Origin: Euglena gracilis | Taxonomy: Eukaryota; Euglenida; Euglenophyceae; Euglenales | DNA length: 64,000 nt | Direction of reading: 5' to 3' | NCBI GenBank assembly: GCA_039621445.1 | Contig: CP154957.1 | Coordinates: forward strand, 42,379,474 to 42,443,473 | Part shown: in pieces, positions 24,320-37,100 of the stretch | How positions within the stretch are numbered: position 1 is the first letter of the stretch | Layout of the letters: each line of letters opens with the position of its first letter | Position numbers and translations under genes: made by a program | The notes under the pieces: model-generated | Told to the model about the DNA's origin: nothing | Database searches by the model: none | Seen by the model: the letters and a program-made list of their open reading frames with translations, nothing else

Positions 24320-26148
24320 TTTCCCATTTTTTGACCCCCCCAAAACGGCTCCAAAAACACCCCGAAATGCCGCTTTGGGCCACAAAACCGAGCTGGAAAA
24401 TGGGCCAGGCGGGTCGCGGCCAAAAAGACGAATGGGGGGGGATAGAGGGTCTCCAGGGGTACACTTCGTCAGTGGGACACTTTCGGAGATAGTGTACGTT
24501 TCCTTGAGATATTTTTTTGAAAAATCAATTTTTTGACTGAAACCGGCGAAATGGCAGAGTCAAAATTGAAGGGTGGCTTATCCTACCCAATTTGGACCCC
24601 TTGATGGCTGAATAATTCGGGCCAGGTGGGGAGTTGGGGGTCAAACTGAGGAGATTCGGAAAGCCAGGATCCAGTCGCTCGCGATTGAAAAAAAAATTCC
24701 AGGAGTGGGTCTGGGGTCATCATGGTGATAATCCGCGGTTTTCATTACCCACCCATGGGCCGGGTGGGGGTTCTACCCCGCTTTTCCCTGGTGGAAAACT
24801 TCCGTCTCATTCAGAAAGGGATAAGAGCTCAGAGACCCCCCACATGTTGTCATGACACCCTCAATTTGTCGAATCGGGCACCAGACCCACCCACCCACCC
24901 ACCCACCCACCTACCCCCCTCTCCCTCGGCAGGGGGTCTTCCGCGTTGAAAAGAAGCCCAACCCACAGACACATTCTATCGGGTTGACAATTCCATTTGC
25001 CAGTGAAGGTACAGGGAACCCTTCAGAGAATCTCTGCTTCAGGTCACCCGTTCCAAAGGGAAAAACACCACTTGGTTGGTCCCCCCCCCACCGATGGCGG
25101 CAACCGATGGAGGCCGGGGCTGGGGGACACGCCTCGCAGATGACGCTGCGCAGGCGGCGAACGGCGACCGCCCGGGCCCACAACTCCCCGTCCGTCGGCC
25201 GGATGTACCGCACCCAGTCCAGCAGCTCATAGTGCAGCTGCACCCCCGGGTGGCCCAGCCCACTGTAGTCTGCGGTGGGGAGAGAAACACGCTGCTGGAG
25301 CGAGCTGCTTCGCCGGACCACCTTGCAAGGTGGAAGATGATGTCACAAAAAAGCGCGGGAGCATTTGTGCACATGTGGCGATTGCGTGGCGTGCTCGCCT
25401 CCACGCACCTGCCCACCCACCCTCCTTCCCACTAACAGAGTTTTGAGGACCACATCAACCCACATGCTTTGGGGGGGGGTCAATTTTAGGGAGAAAATAA
25501 TTTTTTTCAGTGCTTCAAAGGAAGACATTCCTAGGGAATACCAGGACCCCCACCACAGGGGGGGGGGGGGTGGGGGTCGGGCTGGGACGCCCCTCAACCG
25601 GGTCACTAACCATAACTGGAACCTCTTACACCAACCACACAAGAAGTATATGCGCACGCGCACGGACACACACACACACACACACACATACACACACAGG
25701 CCCCATACATGCTGACACACCTCTCCCCACCCATTCCGCAGGACAGCCCACAGCGGCAGAGAAATCAAAGCTGCTCTCAGGGGTTGTCTTAAAGACCCTG
25801 GGGGAGGGGGGTCCAGCCAGTCGGCTGGGGGAAAAACACGGCTGAAAAAAAGTGCTCGCTGGACCCCCAGGGGTGGGGGTCCAGCCAGCTGCCAGGAAGG
25901 ACCCGGTCCTGGCTGACCCCTCCCCCAAAGGCAGGGTCCCAAGAAAACCTCTGGCTGCGGTGGTAGCCAGTGGCTGGCGCGTCGAGGGGCGGGCTGGGCT
26001 GGGCTGCTGCGCCGCCACGGCCCGCCACCGTCGAAGCCGCGCCGCCAGCCGTTGTCCGGGAGCGTTTGGCGGGGGGCGGGGCCCCCTCCAGGGGGATGAA
26101 GTCCTGCGCCTGCAGCGCCATCCACGGCACGCCTTTTTTCCCAACAAA
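19360..26148 (-). CDS. TRF4/TENT4-like non-canonical poly(A) polymerase, possibly catalytically dead
   Basis: Exons on the minus strand read as the nucleotidyltransferase and central domains of a TRF4/PAPD5-type enzyme, which adds short oligo(A) tails to nuclear RNAs in TRAMP-like complexes. In order: GVPWMALQAQDFIPL leader; helical GVQLHYELLDWVRYIRP; VYPAAEVQVIGSMATG with the GS motif; the TGGVDSFLTFLMV helix; SFLQQHP; LLLDFLEVYGKYFNY; and EGGSYSL. Fold and order match the family. Of the three catalytic Asp, the first is Gly (codon 22658-22660), the second is kept, and the third aligns with Val (22084-22086). The ND-VGR nucleotide-recognition motif is also altered (PFGPVGQNAW). This suggests a pseudo-enzyme or a decaying gene, although all frames are open. 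The 3' exons are duplicated around an N gap. The true N- and C-termini were not found. Confidence 0.75.
19804..19930 (-). CDS. TRF4-like exon (SFLQQHP...KYFNY), duplicate copy
   Basis: Same exon as 21615-21741. One synonymous difference (CTC/CTG-type change in LLLDFLEVYG region) distinguishes the copies. Confidence 0.65.
20093..20105. other. 13-N assembly gap
   Basis: Thirteen Ns exactly at the junction of the two copies of the 1.8 kb block. Confidence 1.
21173..21303 (-). CDS. TRF4-like exon: EGGSYSL and altered nucleotide-recognition region
   Basis: After CTGGCCAG the frame reads ELSLAEGGSYSLRPAVAD, then LLCETPFGPVGQNAWRVL. Family members have KDGGSY and IEDPLxPxNDVGRSS here; the Asn-Asp pair is missing. 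A GTTTGC donor follows. Confidence 0.75.
21615..21741 (-). CDS. TRF4-like exon: central domain
   Basis: After CCTCCGCAG the frame SFLQQHPSNTTAKDEK joins in frame to the preceding ...LMVI exon exactly as family LMAVSFLQLHP. It goes on with LGQLLLDFLEVYGKYFNY and ends at GTGGGC. Confidence 0.8.
21902..22149 (-). CDS. TRF4-like exon: third catalytic strand and TGG helix
   Basis: Frame KLRDGKLPVRLVVAP aligns with family KLTDSFTEVKVDISF, placing Val (codon 22084-22086) at the third catalytic Asp. It continues PLLLVVKQFLRQRQLHRR and STGGVDSFLTFLMVI, a clear family signature, to a GTGGCC donor. Confidence 0.8.
22571..22726 (-). CDS. TRF4-like exon: GS motif with first catalytic Asp replaced
   Basis: After CCCCCCAG the frame reads VYPAAEVQVIGSMATG then TALPDSGVDLLV. 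Family members have LPTSDIDLV; counting from the GS motif the first Asp position is Gly (GGC, 22658-22660), while the second Asp is kept (22652-22654). Confidence 0.8.
23128..23490. repeat. G-run/GTTAGTAAGT tandem repeats
   Basis: Four units of a long G-run followed by TTAGTAAGT, with a paired GGTTGGTCGGCC word at 23128 and 23398 and GTTTATAAGTCCCGG at two places. The G-strand could form quadruplexes. Confidence 0.75.
23740..24560. repeat. Dispersed ~1 kb repeat, copy B (pairs with 10790-11850)
   Basis: Same order of shared words as copy A; it is interrupted by the poly-C run at 24279-24319. Confidence 0.7.
24279..24319. repeat. Poly-C run of 41 bases
   Basis: Forty-one consecutive C on the plus strand, read directly. 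Length may not be exact in the real genome. Confidence 0.9.
25131..25269 (-). CDS. TRF4-like exon: N-terminal helix
   Basis: After CACCGCAG the frame reads YSGLGHPGVQLHYELLDW, VRYIRPTDGELWARA and RRLRSVICEA. It fits family GLHEEIKDFYEYMSPRPEE...RIESVI and precedes the VYPAAEVQ exon. Confidence 0.75.
25778..25953. mobile_element. 176-bp MITE, CAGGGGTTT family, copy 3
   Basis: Starts CAGGGGTTGTCTTAAAGACC and ends AAGAAAACCTCTG. Flanks GCTGCTCT and GCTGCGGT agree at 6 of 8. Confidence 0.6.
26019..26148 (-). CDS. TRF4-like exon: PW leader
   Basis: After CCCCCCAG the frame reads FVGKKGVPWMALQAQDFIPL then EGAPPPAKRSR, a Pro-Trp leader as in TRF4-type proteins ahead of the catalytic domain. PAKRSR could be a nuclear-localisation signal. 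Assignment to this gene rests on position and the PW motif. Confidence 0.5.
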
Positions 26149-28020
26149 CTGGGGGTGCAGGACAGAGGTCAACCCGGCAGGGAACCCAGAACCACTTGCA
26201 TTACACAGAAGCGTCAAATGATTTCAGTGGGTCGGTTTCTCGGGCTTGGGGACGGTCTGAAAAGAGGCCCACCCCGTCCAAACCATCACGCAAACTTGAC
26301 TCCACTGGATTGCTGAGTGAGAACAGGTTTCACCGAAGAGGTCCCAGGTTTCCAGATTATCTTCTGTATCCTTGGGAACGAGGAAAGTGGGGCCTGACCA
26401 GAACAAAAAGGCCTGGTCAGCCCTCACCACCGGATCTCTATCACCATGCAGCGTCCAATTCAGCGCACGACCCGAGCTTGATCTTCACAGGGGCAATGAA
26501 CTGCGGGCGGGCCTGGCCTGAGGACCAAGAACGTGATGGACTGGTGATGGCCGAGTCACGAGCCCCTTTTCTCTTCCGAAAAGGACGCCCTGGTTGGTCT
26601 TCCATTGTTTACTTTGTAAAATAATTGTAGGTGTTGGAGGAATGATGAGATGTCACTCGAGGGATCACAGGCAGGATATCGTCAGGTGTTGGTCTAAGAC
26701 ATTGGGAGCGAGTGGAAGTAGATTGTGAATGGGTGGCAGTGAGTAGCATCAGCATATCGCAAGAGGGCTGCTTTTCAGCCATAATTTGTGTGTCCACTTT
26801 ATAGATGGGTTTTCGCTTTATGGATGGGCTGGAATGGCTTGTGTTTCCACTGGGGACAATCATAAACGTGCTTGAGATAAAATTGAGATAGAATGGGTTG
26901 AGACCATAGCATTGCTTAGCGACCTGGGGGGGGGGGTCACTTTCCACTCTGAAAAAACCAGTCGGTCACTTTCCCCCCAAAAACCAGTCAGTCACTTTTC
27001 CCAAAAAAACCAGTCAGTCACCCCCCTGGGGGATCGGCCACTCTTGAATGCACTAATGTTGGCAAGGCACTACGGGGGAAAAGTCTTAAAAAATCCAAAA
27101 ATTTCCGGTGCCTTCTGCGCCAGGCCAGCCACTTTTTCATTTTCGGGCCTACCCCCCCGGGGGGTCTTGGTCAGAAAACCAGTCAGTCACTCTGAAAAAA
27201 CCAGTCAGTCACCCCCCCGGGGGGGGGGGGGGGGGGTGGGACAGGTGTAAAGTAATGATACGCTTGAGACCCAGCTGCTCAGGGAGGGCGGTATTGGTGG
27301 GCTGTGACATTCCTATGATTTTCTGAAGGGAAAACAATCACCAGATGGAATAAAGCTTGCAGCAGTTGGGGCAGGTCGCTCCTTGGGGGACCATTCAAAA
27401 TTTGACAAGCCAAATTTGGACCAGCTGGAGTTCGACTCTTCTTAAACAAGCATAAAATGAGTGGGAAATTGATTTTTTTCTGGGAATCTTGTTCATTTTG
27501 CTGTTGTATTTTAGAAAAAGTATACAGAAGAAAATATGTCGAAATATGCTAATAAAATAATGATAATATACCATATGCAACATGTTTCAACTGCCGCACT
27601 TGAAATCAGCCACTTCTCTGTCATCCGGTATCCTTAATTAAAAATGATGACAAACTGTACACTACAAAGAACTTTCGCCTCTGATAACTGTTTTGGCCTA
27701 AATTTGAATGCTGCAAATCATTAAAGCAGACAAGGGGTTTTTTTTCAAAGTCCTGTTGAAATGAAAACCTTCGATTCATAATATCTCAATCACCTTTGAC
27801 AGGCGAAATTCGGATCCACCGATTGCAAAGTAAATCCGACCCAAGGAGGGTTCATTAACCACAGGCACTTTCTTGCTCACAACCCACTCAACTCACACAA
27901 AGCGGCACAGGGCGGAAAGGCAAGAGATGCGCCACAGAGGGCCCCCGCCCTCAGGATTTGGCGCCGGGGAGGGCATGGAGGCACGCGTGCCGGCGTGAGA
28001 GGGCCGGGGTCGGGGCTCAC
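26149..28020. other. Spacer between TRF4-like and chromodomain genes
   Basis: Repeated AACCAGTCAGTCAC words with G/C-runs occur at 26930-27215. No exon was recognised. The 5' end of one gene and the 3' end of the next must lie here. Confidence 0.5.
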
Positions 28021-28164
28021 GGGGGGCGGCGAGCGGGCAGGGCGACGCGCCAGTAGAGGGCCAGCAGCGGCCCCGCGGTCCGGGCCAGCGTCGCCTCGCT
28101 CTCCCACGTCGCCGCCTCCTCTGGGCCGCCCCGCCACTTCACGCGGAAGAACACCGCCCCGTCG
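28021..28164 (-). CDS. Chromodomain exon 2
   Basis: Frame DGAVFFRVKWRGGPEEAA then TWESEATLARTAGP and LLALYWRVALPARRP ends at a GTGAGCC donor. VFFRVKWRG...TWESEATL is the second half of a chromodomain (consensus YLVKWKGxxxxxNTWEPExNL): the W and the TWE motif are kept. The 28191 side could instead use a CCGCCAG acceptor. Confidence 0.75.
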
Positions 28165-31100
28165 CTAGCCCGCACCCCGCCCCCGGGCCGCGGCTGGCGG
28201 TGGTTTTTCCGGGGCCCAAATTCACACACCCACTTTTCGAAAAACCACCCACTGTTCAGGGGCAGGGAGATATTCCGGTCTGCCAAAATTTTTATTCCGG
28301 GTTTTTATTCCGGTTTATTCCGGATTATTCCAGAATTCATTCCGGTTTATTCCGGTCAATTTCTACTTGGATGGACTTAGGATTTTTTGAAGTACAATTG
28401 CGCCAAGGCGCTCACCTGGGCTTCAGGAATAAGGAAGCATTCCTTGGTTGCCCAGCCCCACCAAATGTTCACTTTGCACTTGGTGATGCTGGTCTGCACA
28501 CCACAGCAGATGCCTGCCTTTTCGGGAGAAATAAGCTGACAAACATTGACGCTCAGGGTTTTCTCTTGAGGCGGGTCCCTGGCACCGCTGTCTTTTATTC
28601 TTCCCAAAAATTGTCCTGCCAAGTGATAATTGCTTGTTCCAATGTGCGGGACTGAACAAAACCTCATAAATGCCGCACTCATTGTGCAATGTCCCAGCGC
28701 AATCATTGGGTCGCTTCCACCCCGCAAAAAAATACACCACATATTGTCAGATCCTTCACAAACACAAAACGCTCCCTTGGGAAAATCCTGAAATTGCCTG
28801 CAAGCTGTCATTGCTTTTGCACATCTCGCCTCACTCACCTATCCGTTGGAAGATCTTGACTTCTTCATTGGCGGTCCCAGGGGTTTTTTAAGACCGGGGG
28901 GGGGGTCGGCGCCCACCCCCCCCCTCCCCCCCAGGGGAGGGGGTCCAAGACTAAAACAACCCCTGGGTGGTCCACCCTCTTCATCCGATCCATCTGACAT
29001 GAGGTTGACTGAGGAAAATCATGAAAATAAGCCAAGCTTCACCTACATTGCCTTTGTGTCTTGCAGAATTTTCATGCCATTGGCTGGCACTTTTATTCCG
29101 GTTATTCCGGTTTATTCCGGACCGGAATATCTCCCTGCCCCTGCACTGGTTCAGGAACCCACCCATCCACCCACCCATCCACCCACCCACCCACCTCAAA
29201 CCCACCCAAACTCAACCGAAACCCCTTGAAAGAAAGTTCCCGGGCCTGGCCTTCGGCACAGACCAGAGCGACCCGTGACACTTGGAAACCCACCCACCCA
29301 CCAACCCCTTGGGGGTCACACCAGTGTGGGTTGGCCCACCGCGGCCCGGCCGTGGCCCAGCAGGCGATCGATGGCGTACACAACGCCGTGGTCCGGGGAC
29401 GGCACGCTGACCTCGCCCGTCAGCCCGCACCGCTCCTGTGGAGGGATGGGGGGGGATTGAGTGTGGGTCACAATTCTCGGCGTGGTCCCCAGTCAGACAG
29501 GTTGGTGGGGCCCCGTTTTTTTTTGATGCTGCAATGCATCGTCAGCGTCAAGGATTGCTCTGCAGACGTGGACTGCATCGTAAGTGAGTTGCACGCATGT
29601 GGCAAGGCATCTCTTCTCAAGTTCCAGAGTGCATTGCAAAATGCGAGCCTGCAAAAATGGGATGCCTCCTTGAACAATGCGGGCCACAAAAATTTCCCCT
29701 CCCCAAAACGGCCTCATAAATACCCTGGAAGGTCAGATATGGAAGTAGCCTCAGGGGGGGGGGGGAATGGGACGATGTCTCAATTGCAGAATACAAAGAG
29801 CTGGAGGGTTCAAAATTTTTCTTAACTGGCTGGCTGGCAAAATTTGTCCTTGCAAGATCCAATGTTCTGTGTTAAACTCAAGTGTTCTCATATGCCAAAT
29901 CGCAATTTAATCTCATGTGTATTTTGGCATGGTTTGCTTGTCTGTTGTTCATTCATGTACCTCGCAAATTGACCAACCCTGTCCCTCCCTGTTTCATTTT
30001 TTTGACGTTTCCGTGTGGTTCTTACTTTTGGCACTTGAGTCGGCATGCGGAATGACAACTGCGACACACCTCCCCCTCTGCAAACCAAAAGGCTGCCTTG
30101 GAAAACAGCTTGTCGCTGAATGGCTCCGAAGGCGACTTTGACGACAGGCGTACTGTAAACACCAGGCTCCCCTGCAGAACTTGGAGAGGGAATGCAGAAC
30201 GATCGAGGCTTGAGGGCATTGGAGGGAATTGATCCCAGTGGACTGGACGGATGGGCGTGTTTGATGTTTTGACGAAACCACACAGCTTCATCGACCACAG
30301 TTTTGCAATACCCGGGGCAGCCAAAACCGGGCTCCATTACATTCCATTATTCTCGCATTGTCCGCCGGCAGTGGCCTTTCGTCTGGCGACAGCCGGCAAC
30401 CTCCGCCGCTGCCCGGCAGCCTGGCCAGGCCCCCCGGGCGTGGGGGACTGGGGCTGGACGGCGCGCCCCTGCATTCCGTCGTGTGGGCCAGCAAGTCGAC
30501 GTACTGGGGGCACACCTGTGGCGAGGGGGGAGGGGGTAGGGGGGTCGACCCCCTCCTGGGTAAAAAAGAAAAAAACTGGTGCAAAGCGCCGGAAATTTTT
30601 TTGAGGGGCTTCGAAAAGAGCCCAAAATTGCGTTTTCAAGGTTTGTTCCCCACAAATTGACAGAAACAGCCAGCGCGAAGCACTGGGGAGAAAAAATTTG
30701 GTTCCAGCAGGACGGATTCCCCCAGCCCGGAGGGAGGGGAGGGGAGGGGTGGAACGGACCCCATCCCCCCTGGGGGGGGTCGGGCCCCCCTCCCCTCCCC
30801 CTGTACAAAACCAACACTCAATTAACACCCTGGATGGCCCCCAAGCCCGCCTGGGGCACCAAAGGAACCTCCTGCGAGTTTTGGAAATTTCAGAATCATG
30901 TGTTTTCCTCCCTCTGAGGAACGAACGGGAACACTTCAGAGTTTGGGCACTCCAAAATGCTGGAAGTGCCCAGGTCGTTCATGGCAAGTCCATCAAAGGT
31001 AAACAATCGCTGTGCATGTGTCGCCAAATGGGTCAGAATGCCCCAACAGGAATGCCCCAATAAAAGACCGACAAATGCATTGTCCTGGTGGCCCGGAGGG

Positions 31101-34100
31101 ATTCTTGGCACACCTGCAACACCATGGATGCCGAGGGGCGGTACCGCCTTCGCAGCACACCCTCCTCTTCCAGCTCCCGGACAATGGGCACCAAAAATGC
31201 CACCTCTGAGCCAGTGCCTCGGAGGGAAAGGTCCCCTTCATTGTCCCTGGGGGGGAGACATGGCCACTTGGAAAACGGTTGATCATACGTGACACGTGCC
31301 CCAGGCTATTCAGCACCGATTGCTGCAAATAGACGGGGGCCCAATCTTGGGGGGCACGTTGTGCAATGGCGTTCTGGGGGGGAGGGGGGGCAATGAGCCA
31401 CGTGGTCATTTTCAAAAGCGCCAACTCGTGGTCCTGGTTCCAGTCTGTATCCTATCGAAGAGTGGCTCCAGCCCAACATAATTTGCGGAGAGGACCCGAT
31501 TCTTCATCAAGAAAGGTGTGGGAAAACTCTGCCTGCCTCCAGCTTGTTGCCACCCCCCGGCTTCTTTTTGAGACCCCAGGGGGAACAGGATGCCCCCGAC
31601 ACTCACCCAGCCCGGCGCGCCACACCCCCCGGGGGGTGGGACCCCCCAAAATCGAACCATCTTAAATCCTAAAGCATTCCCAAGATTCTCTGGGTTATGC
31701 TGAAACCCGTACCCTTGAAACCCGTACCCAGGCCTCTGCCCTGTGGGGGGATGGGCCTGGAACCCCCCTGGCCCCCTGGGAGAAGTCTTCTGAGTTGAAG
31801 AGAAACATGGTTCGCCCTGGCGAGCCAACCTGCCCTCCTCCCCCCCCCAACTGCCAACCTGGCCGATGGTGTGTACTAGTTTGCGGCACAGGGTCCGGCA
31901 AAGGCAGCGGACCTCGGGGAGGGCAGCCGGAGCAGCGGCCGGACGGAAGCGGCGACGCTCTCCCCGTCCGCCGCGCAGCCCTCGCAGTGCAGCAGGTGGT
32001 TGAGCACCGCCGCCTTCAGGCTGCAGCGGCCGCGGGCAGGGCCTGCTGGCCGGGAGGCAGCCCACACAGGGGAGGGGGCCGGGGTGGGGCCGGCCCTGGG
32101 CGCGGGGGGAGAGCCAGTCCGGCGCCGTCGACTTGAGCGGCGCGTCGACGGCCCAAACGCCGGCAAAGCCGTGGCCCGAGGACGCGTAGGCGACCCGGAG
32201 GAGGTCCCGGCCCTGGAGGGGGAAGGGCTTTTCTGAAGGACCTGGGGGGGGGTCCGGCTGGCCGACTGAAAAAGGTGGTGGCTGGCTGGACCCCCCCTGG
32301 GTAGGGTCCCCTCAGGCTTGGAAAACCCCTGGAGCCCCCGGAGCCTAACGGCTGTGTGGCAGGAGTTACTGCACAAAACACAATTGGCCTTTGTGGTGGG
32401 TGGATAGGGTTGAATTTGCTCTGTTGGGACGCCAAGCACACAACAGTCACCACCGAACCAAACAGCCCCTGACAGGGGCCAAAGTGACAATGGACACGTT
32501 CCGGCAAGGGAAATCCAACAGTATTCTGGGAGGGGGTCCAGCTTCCTGTTTTCCAGCTTTTCCTTGGCACTCTATGAATGATCATGGGAATTCCAAAAAA
32601 AACTGAAAGGTGTTATCCCAAGATACGAGGATAAACCCCTTTGAAATTAAAGGGGAAATTATTCTGTTCCTCAGCCACTGTTCCTTTGCGCCCCCAAGTG
32701 CTCTTTTAAAAGCAAAAATATCTTCAGTTTCAAAAACCAGCAGCTTTCGATGAAACAGACGCACCTGCCATTTGAAATGTGGCAAGCGGCGGATCGTCTT
32801 TGCTGCCCAAGCTTTGGGTCCCAAGCCATGCCAATCCATTATCAAAAGAAGCGTATGATTTTTTGGGAAAAAATATTTCCTCAGACACACTTCCATTAGT
32901 ATCCACAACAGCGAAAATGCATTTCCATGGTAATGGGGTCTGGAGATGGAAACCTCTGAAAGAAAAAAAATTGCGTGATTTGATTTCATTGGTTGATGCT
33001 TGTCCCTCTCCAGTGAGTGCAAACACGGCCTGGTTTAGAGAAACGGGGCTCGCACAGGGGGATGCTGCACGTAGCGTGCACCGCATCGGAGAGCTCCAGT
33101 CGGTCGCCATTGACGACGACCAACCCCTCTGCCTCCAGCAGCTGTAGTGTGCCGTCAGGGGCAGGGCCACCCAGGCGACAATTTGGCTGGTAAACCTTCA
33201 TCCCCTGGAAAAAGCGAAACAAAATACTTCCAGGCATCGAACGGTTTCGATCACCAATGAACAATGAACGTTGCAGAGCACTCCAGGGAATCGTCTTGGG
33301 GCAGTCTATTATGGCTGCCCAGGACGCTGGACCCATCCCATCATGCGCGCACCCCAGGGCTGCATGACGGCATGGGTTCAGCCTGGCATCGAGTTTGCGA
33401 CGATGGAGAAATACGATGTCTCAATGGCTCTGACAAGGTACAACACGATGCTCCTGTTTTTTTTTAAAAAAAAATCTTATTTGAGTGACCTAAACATCGA
33501 CAATCATCAATTTGGGAGTTCACAAAAGAAGTGAATCACTTGGAGCTTTCTCACTTTGCTTCATTTTGCTTCACATAGCTTTCAGAGAGAAATCGGTCCT
33601 GTTAAAAATCGAGAACGACGATGACACAATGACACAATGTACCATTCAAATTTGAGGAGGCGGTGTGGAGCCTGGGAGAGGTTTGCCTCCAGGCTCTCTG
33701 CGGAGACCAACTCAGACCCGCTGCCCTTGGCGATGATGATGGAGGCCAGCAGGAGGCACCTGGGCGGCGGGGGGAGGGCGTTGTGGAGATGGTTGCTCCC
33801 TCGCTCTGCCGCTGTGTCGCCGGGCTGCTGCGGCAGACCCTCTGAAAGCCGAGGGTCCCCGGCACCGGGACCCCGGCCGCGGAGGAGTGTGGGGCTGGCG
33901 GCCAGCCGGGCGACGCCGGGGAGGGGGCGGACCGGGGCAGGGCGGTGTGGTAGTTCAGCAGCCGGGAGACGACCCACGCCTTCTGGCTGGAGCAGACCTT
34001 CGCCGCCGCGTCGGCCTCCGCCAGGTGCCTGCGGTGAAGCAGGGTGGGGGAGGGTCCACTCTCCAGTTGTCCAGCATCTTTGTTGCCTCCATTCCAAATA

Positions 34101-37100
34101 TCTCAATCTTTCGACTTTAAGAATCTCAGCCTTTTGAACCAAGAATCAATTCAGAGTTACTGGTGGTGTGGTCTCCTGTGGTCTCTGAGGTGATCAGGCT
34201 TTTGTTTAAGGACGCCAGGCATTTGCTAACGACCTGCTCAGGACCCCCCAAAAAAATCCTCTGGCGCCCAGGTGGGGAAAAAATAGGGGTTTTAAGGGTT
34301 TTTTTTTGGGCTGATTTTATTCCAGAAAATCTCAGAAAAACGCCGGAAATGGGCATTTTCGGAAGGTTTTGGGGGGTCAAAATTTTTGTCCACTAGCAAG
34401 CTGTGCTACAAAGCCCTCCCCCCCTGGGGGGGAGGATTTCCACTGCCAAATTTGGACTATGCACAGTCGAGACCTCCCCGGGATGGGGTGAGGCAGAAGC
34501 CTGGCGTTGTTATGGACATGGAAGACCCGAAGTGGCTCACACCTGTCGGCGAACCATTTGCCACAATACCCTAAACCACGCCAGCGATAAACGACTGGGT
34601 AGCAATGCTGGGCGTGGCCGCGGTTGACGACGATGCTGTAGTCGTGCGGGCAGAGGGTGGGGGCGGTGCTGAGCTCCACTACAACCAATGCATCGCGGAT
34701 GGGGCAAAGCCAGGTGGGGAACAAAACACACTGCTTCTAACGCCCTGCCAACTTGGTCAATCCCGTCTTTTGCAACTGTGAGAGCGATGGGAATGGTTCA
34801 ACTCATTGGGTGCATGTGAAGCTGGCTCGGCGTTGCTGTGCATTGCCTGGGCAAGGTCGTCCTCGAACTTGACACTCTTCTCCGGTCCTCCGGCTGAAAG
34901 AGTTAGGGACGATAAAAATCAACACGGTGCGCTGTGAAATATTTTTTTTCCAGTTATTTGAACCCTCCAGCTCTTCGTAGTCCGCAATTGGGACATCGTC
35001 CCCCTTTTGCCTCCCCCCAACGCTACTTCCATATCTGACTTTCCAACAAATTTATGAAGCCGCTTTGGGGAGGCCAGATTTTTGTGGAAAATTTGAACTT
35101 TCTGAAACGTTGGAAAAATTATTTAAACTTCTAAAATTCCAAAATTCTAAAACTTGAATTCTCGATGGTTTGCCTAACTTCCTCACAAAAATGAATGCAA
35201 AATGATCTGATTGTCTTCATCTTGCGGTTCCTCACCGATTCCCCCAAGCAACCAGATGCGACATACATAGAAATCATCAATGTCGGCGGGAACTTGTTGA
35301 GTTTTCTACTTCGAATTGGTTTGTAATCATTCTTGTCCTCTCCTTTGATAACGCTTCTTGAATCCTTTGATAACGCATTTTGAAATGTACAAAAACTGCA
35401 CTTCTTCACCTCCTGGAAATGATGATCCTCAACGTTTTCACATGACCAGGAAAAAATCTGGGCAATCTCTGAAAATGGCTGGATAAGATTGGGCGACATC
35501 GACCGCCCAATGCTGTCCCAACGTTTGCTCAACCCCCCACCGGTGCAGGAAAAAAAACACACACCGAGGGGCAGGGCTTTGCGGCGGGGGGTGTCCACAT
35601 GGTCGGTGTGGGTTTCCGGGGGGACCCCATCGGCAGCAGCGGGGTGGCTGATGCTCACTTGGGGGGGGGGGGGAGGGGGCGACAACCCAGGCACACACAG
35701 GGCCCAATGAGAGGGAGAAGTAGGGGTTGACCCTCCCCACCTGGGACACCAAAACCAAGGAGTTCGGGAGGCAAAATTCTTCTGGCACCGCAGCCCCCCA
35801 AAAGAATATTGAGTTGAAGTCGCCCAACCTGGAAAAATGGGTAGGGGTGGTGTGGGGAGGACCGCTGCCCACCAGGATGGGGGTGGCGGTCCCCCACCCC
35901 GCCACCCACGGGGTTTCCGGATTTCCTGTTCAGTCCCAGGGCCAGCCACTGCCAGGGCACGCCGCTGCTCAGGCCCATTGCCGGAGGATGTACTGCACAG
36001 CAGCTCCGGGCCCGGCATTTCCACCGTGCGCCGGAACAATTTCCCGCGTTCCTGTGGGAGAACACGGCAACCTTTGTTGCGTTGGGGCCTCACCCGCAGA
36101 GGAGGCATGCTATGTCCAAAAGTTGTGCATTTTTTCAGATGAAATTGGGAGGGCAGGAGAACTGTCTGGCCCACGGCGGGATGCAGGGTGAAGTTTCCCA
36201 CGTCTGTAAAAGCACACACGTGGGAAGCACGGAGGCAAACCACGTTTCTTCGGGGGGGGGGGGGTCAGGCGTAGTTTGGTCTGAAGAGAGAGCCTCCGAG
36301 GGGTGCCCTCCCCGAAGCCCTGCATGCTCACACCTCTGGGGAGTTGTACCGTTTGCCCCGGAAGTGCAGCGCCTCGAAGTCCAATAGATCGGTTTCGTAG
36401 ATGCGTTTCAGGCGGTTGCCAGCGTCGGATACAGTGAGGGCCATCTCGTCGTACAGCAACGGCAGCCAGCCGTTGTACTTCACAGTCTCCCTATCACATG
36501 TCCGTTCCGTTGATGGAGAGGACATCTGGAGTGAGACACTGGATTTCACCAAGAAAACTTTACTTGGGGGGCACAATAAGGACGCTAAAAAAAGCGACAC
36601 CAAAAAGCACAAAAAAAACCACAAAAATGACAACCCTCAAAGAGAAAACTTCAACACAAATTCAGTTTCATGAAATTTTGAGAGGTTCGGGTGTTCCAGA
36701 AAGTCTAAAAGCACAAATTTTTGTAATTTTGGGAACAGACTGATTCTAAAAATTTCTATCAATTGCTTGGCCAAACTGTTTCAAAATGGCAAAAAAAAAC
36801 ACGCTCATAAAAATTTGGTCTCAGGGAAAGCATGCACACAAAAATTTGGAGGATCTTTAAGTCGGAACCTCCCAGCAGAAATAAAAAAAAGCCAAAGAAA
36901 CCACAAAAAAAAAACAGGGGAGAACGCAAAAAAAAATTGCAAATCAAAATGAATAAATGCCCCAAATACAAACACTCTTGTATTTTTTCGCCCATGCTTG
37001 ACTTCGGCGTCACATATACTGAGGAATGAGCATCAATTCCCTGCTGATTTGGAGCGCTGATTAAAGAAATTCAACTCTGATTGACATAGCGAAGAAATAT

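Larger units (their letters stand above)
22727..25130. other. Long intron of the TRF4-like gene
   Basis: It holds a (CA)n tract (22803-22835), G-rich GGTTAGTAAGT repeats (23100-23490), copy B of the ~1 kb dispersed repeat and a 41-C homopolymer. Confidence 0.7.

Noticed and set aside
22900-24560. CRISPR-like spacing of the G-run repeats
   Set aside because: Repeats are low complexity, unevenly spaced and in a eukaryotic intron.
35131-36243. 370-codon minus-strand frame
   Set aside because: Composition changes along it and it has no family resemblance; at most 35961-36051 looks like an exon.
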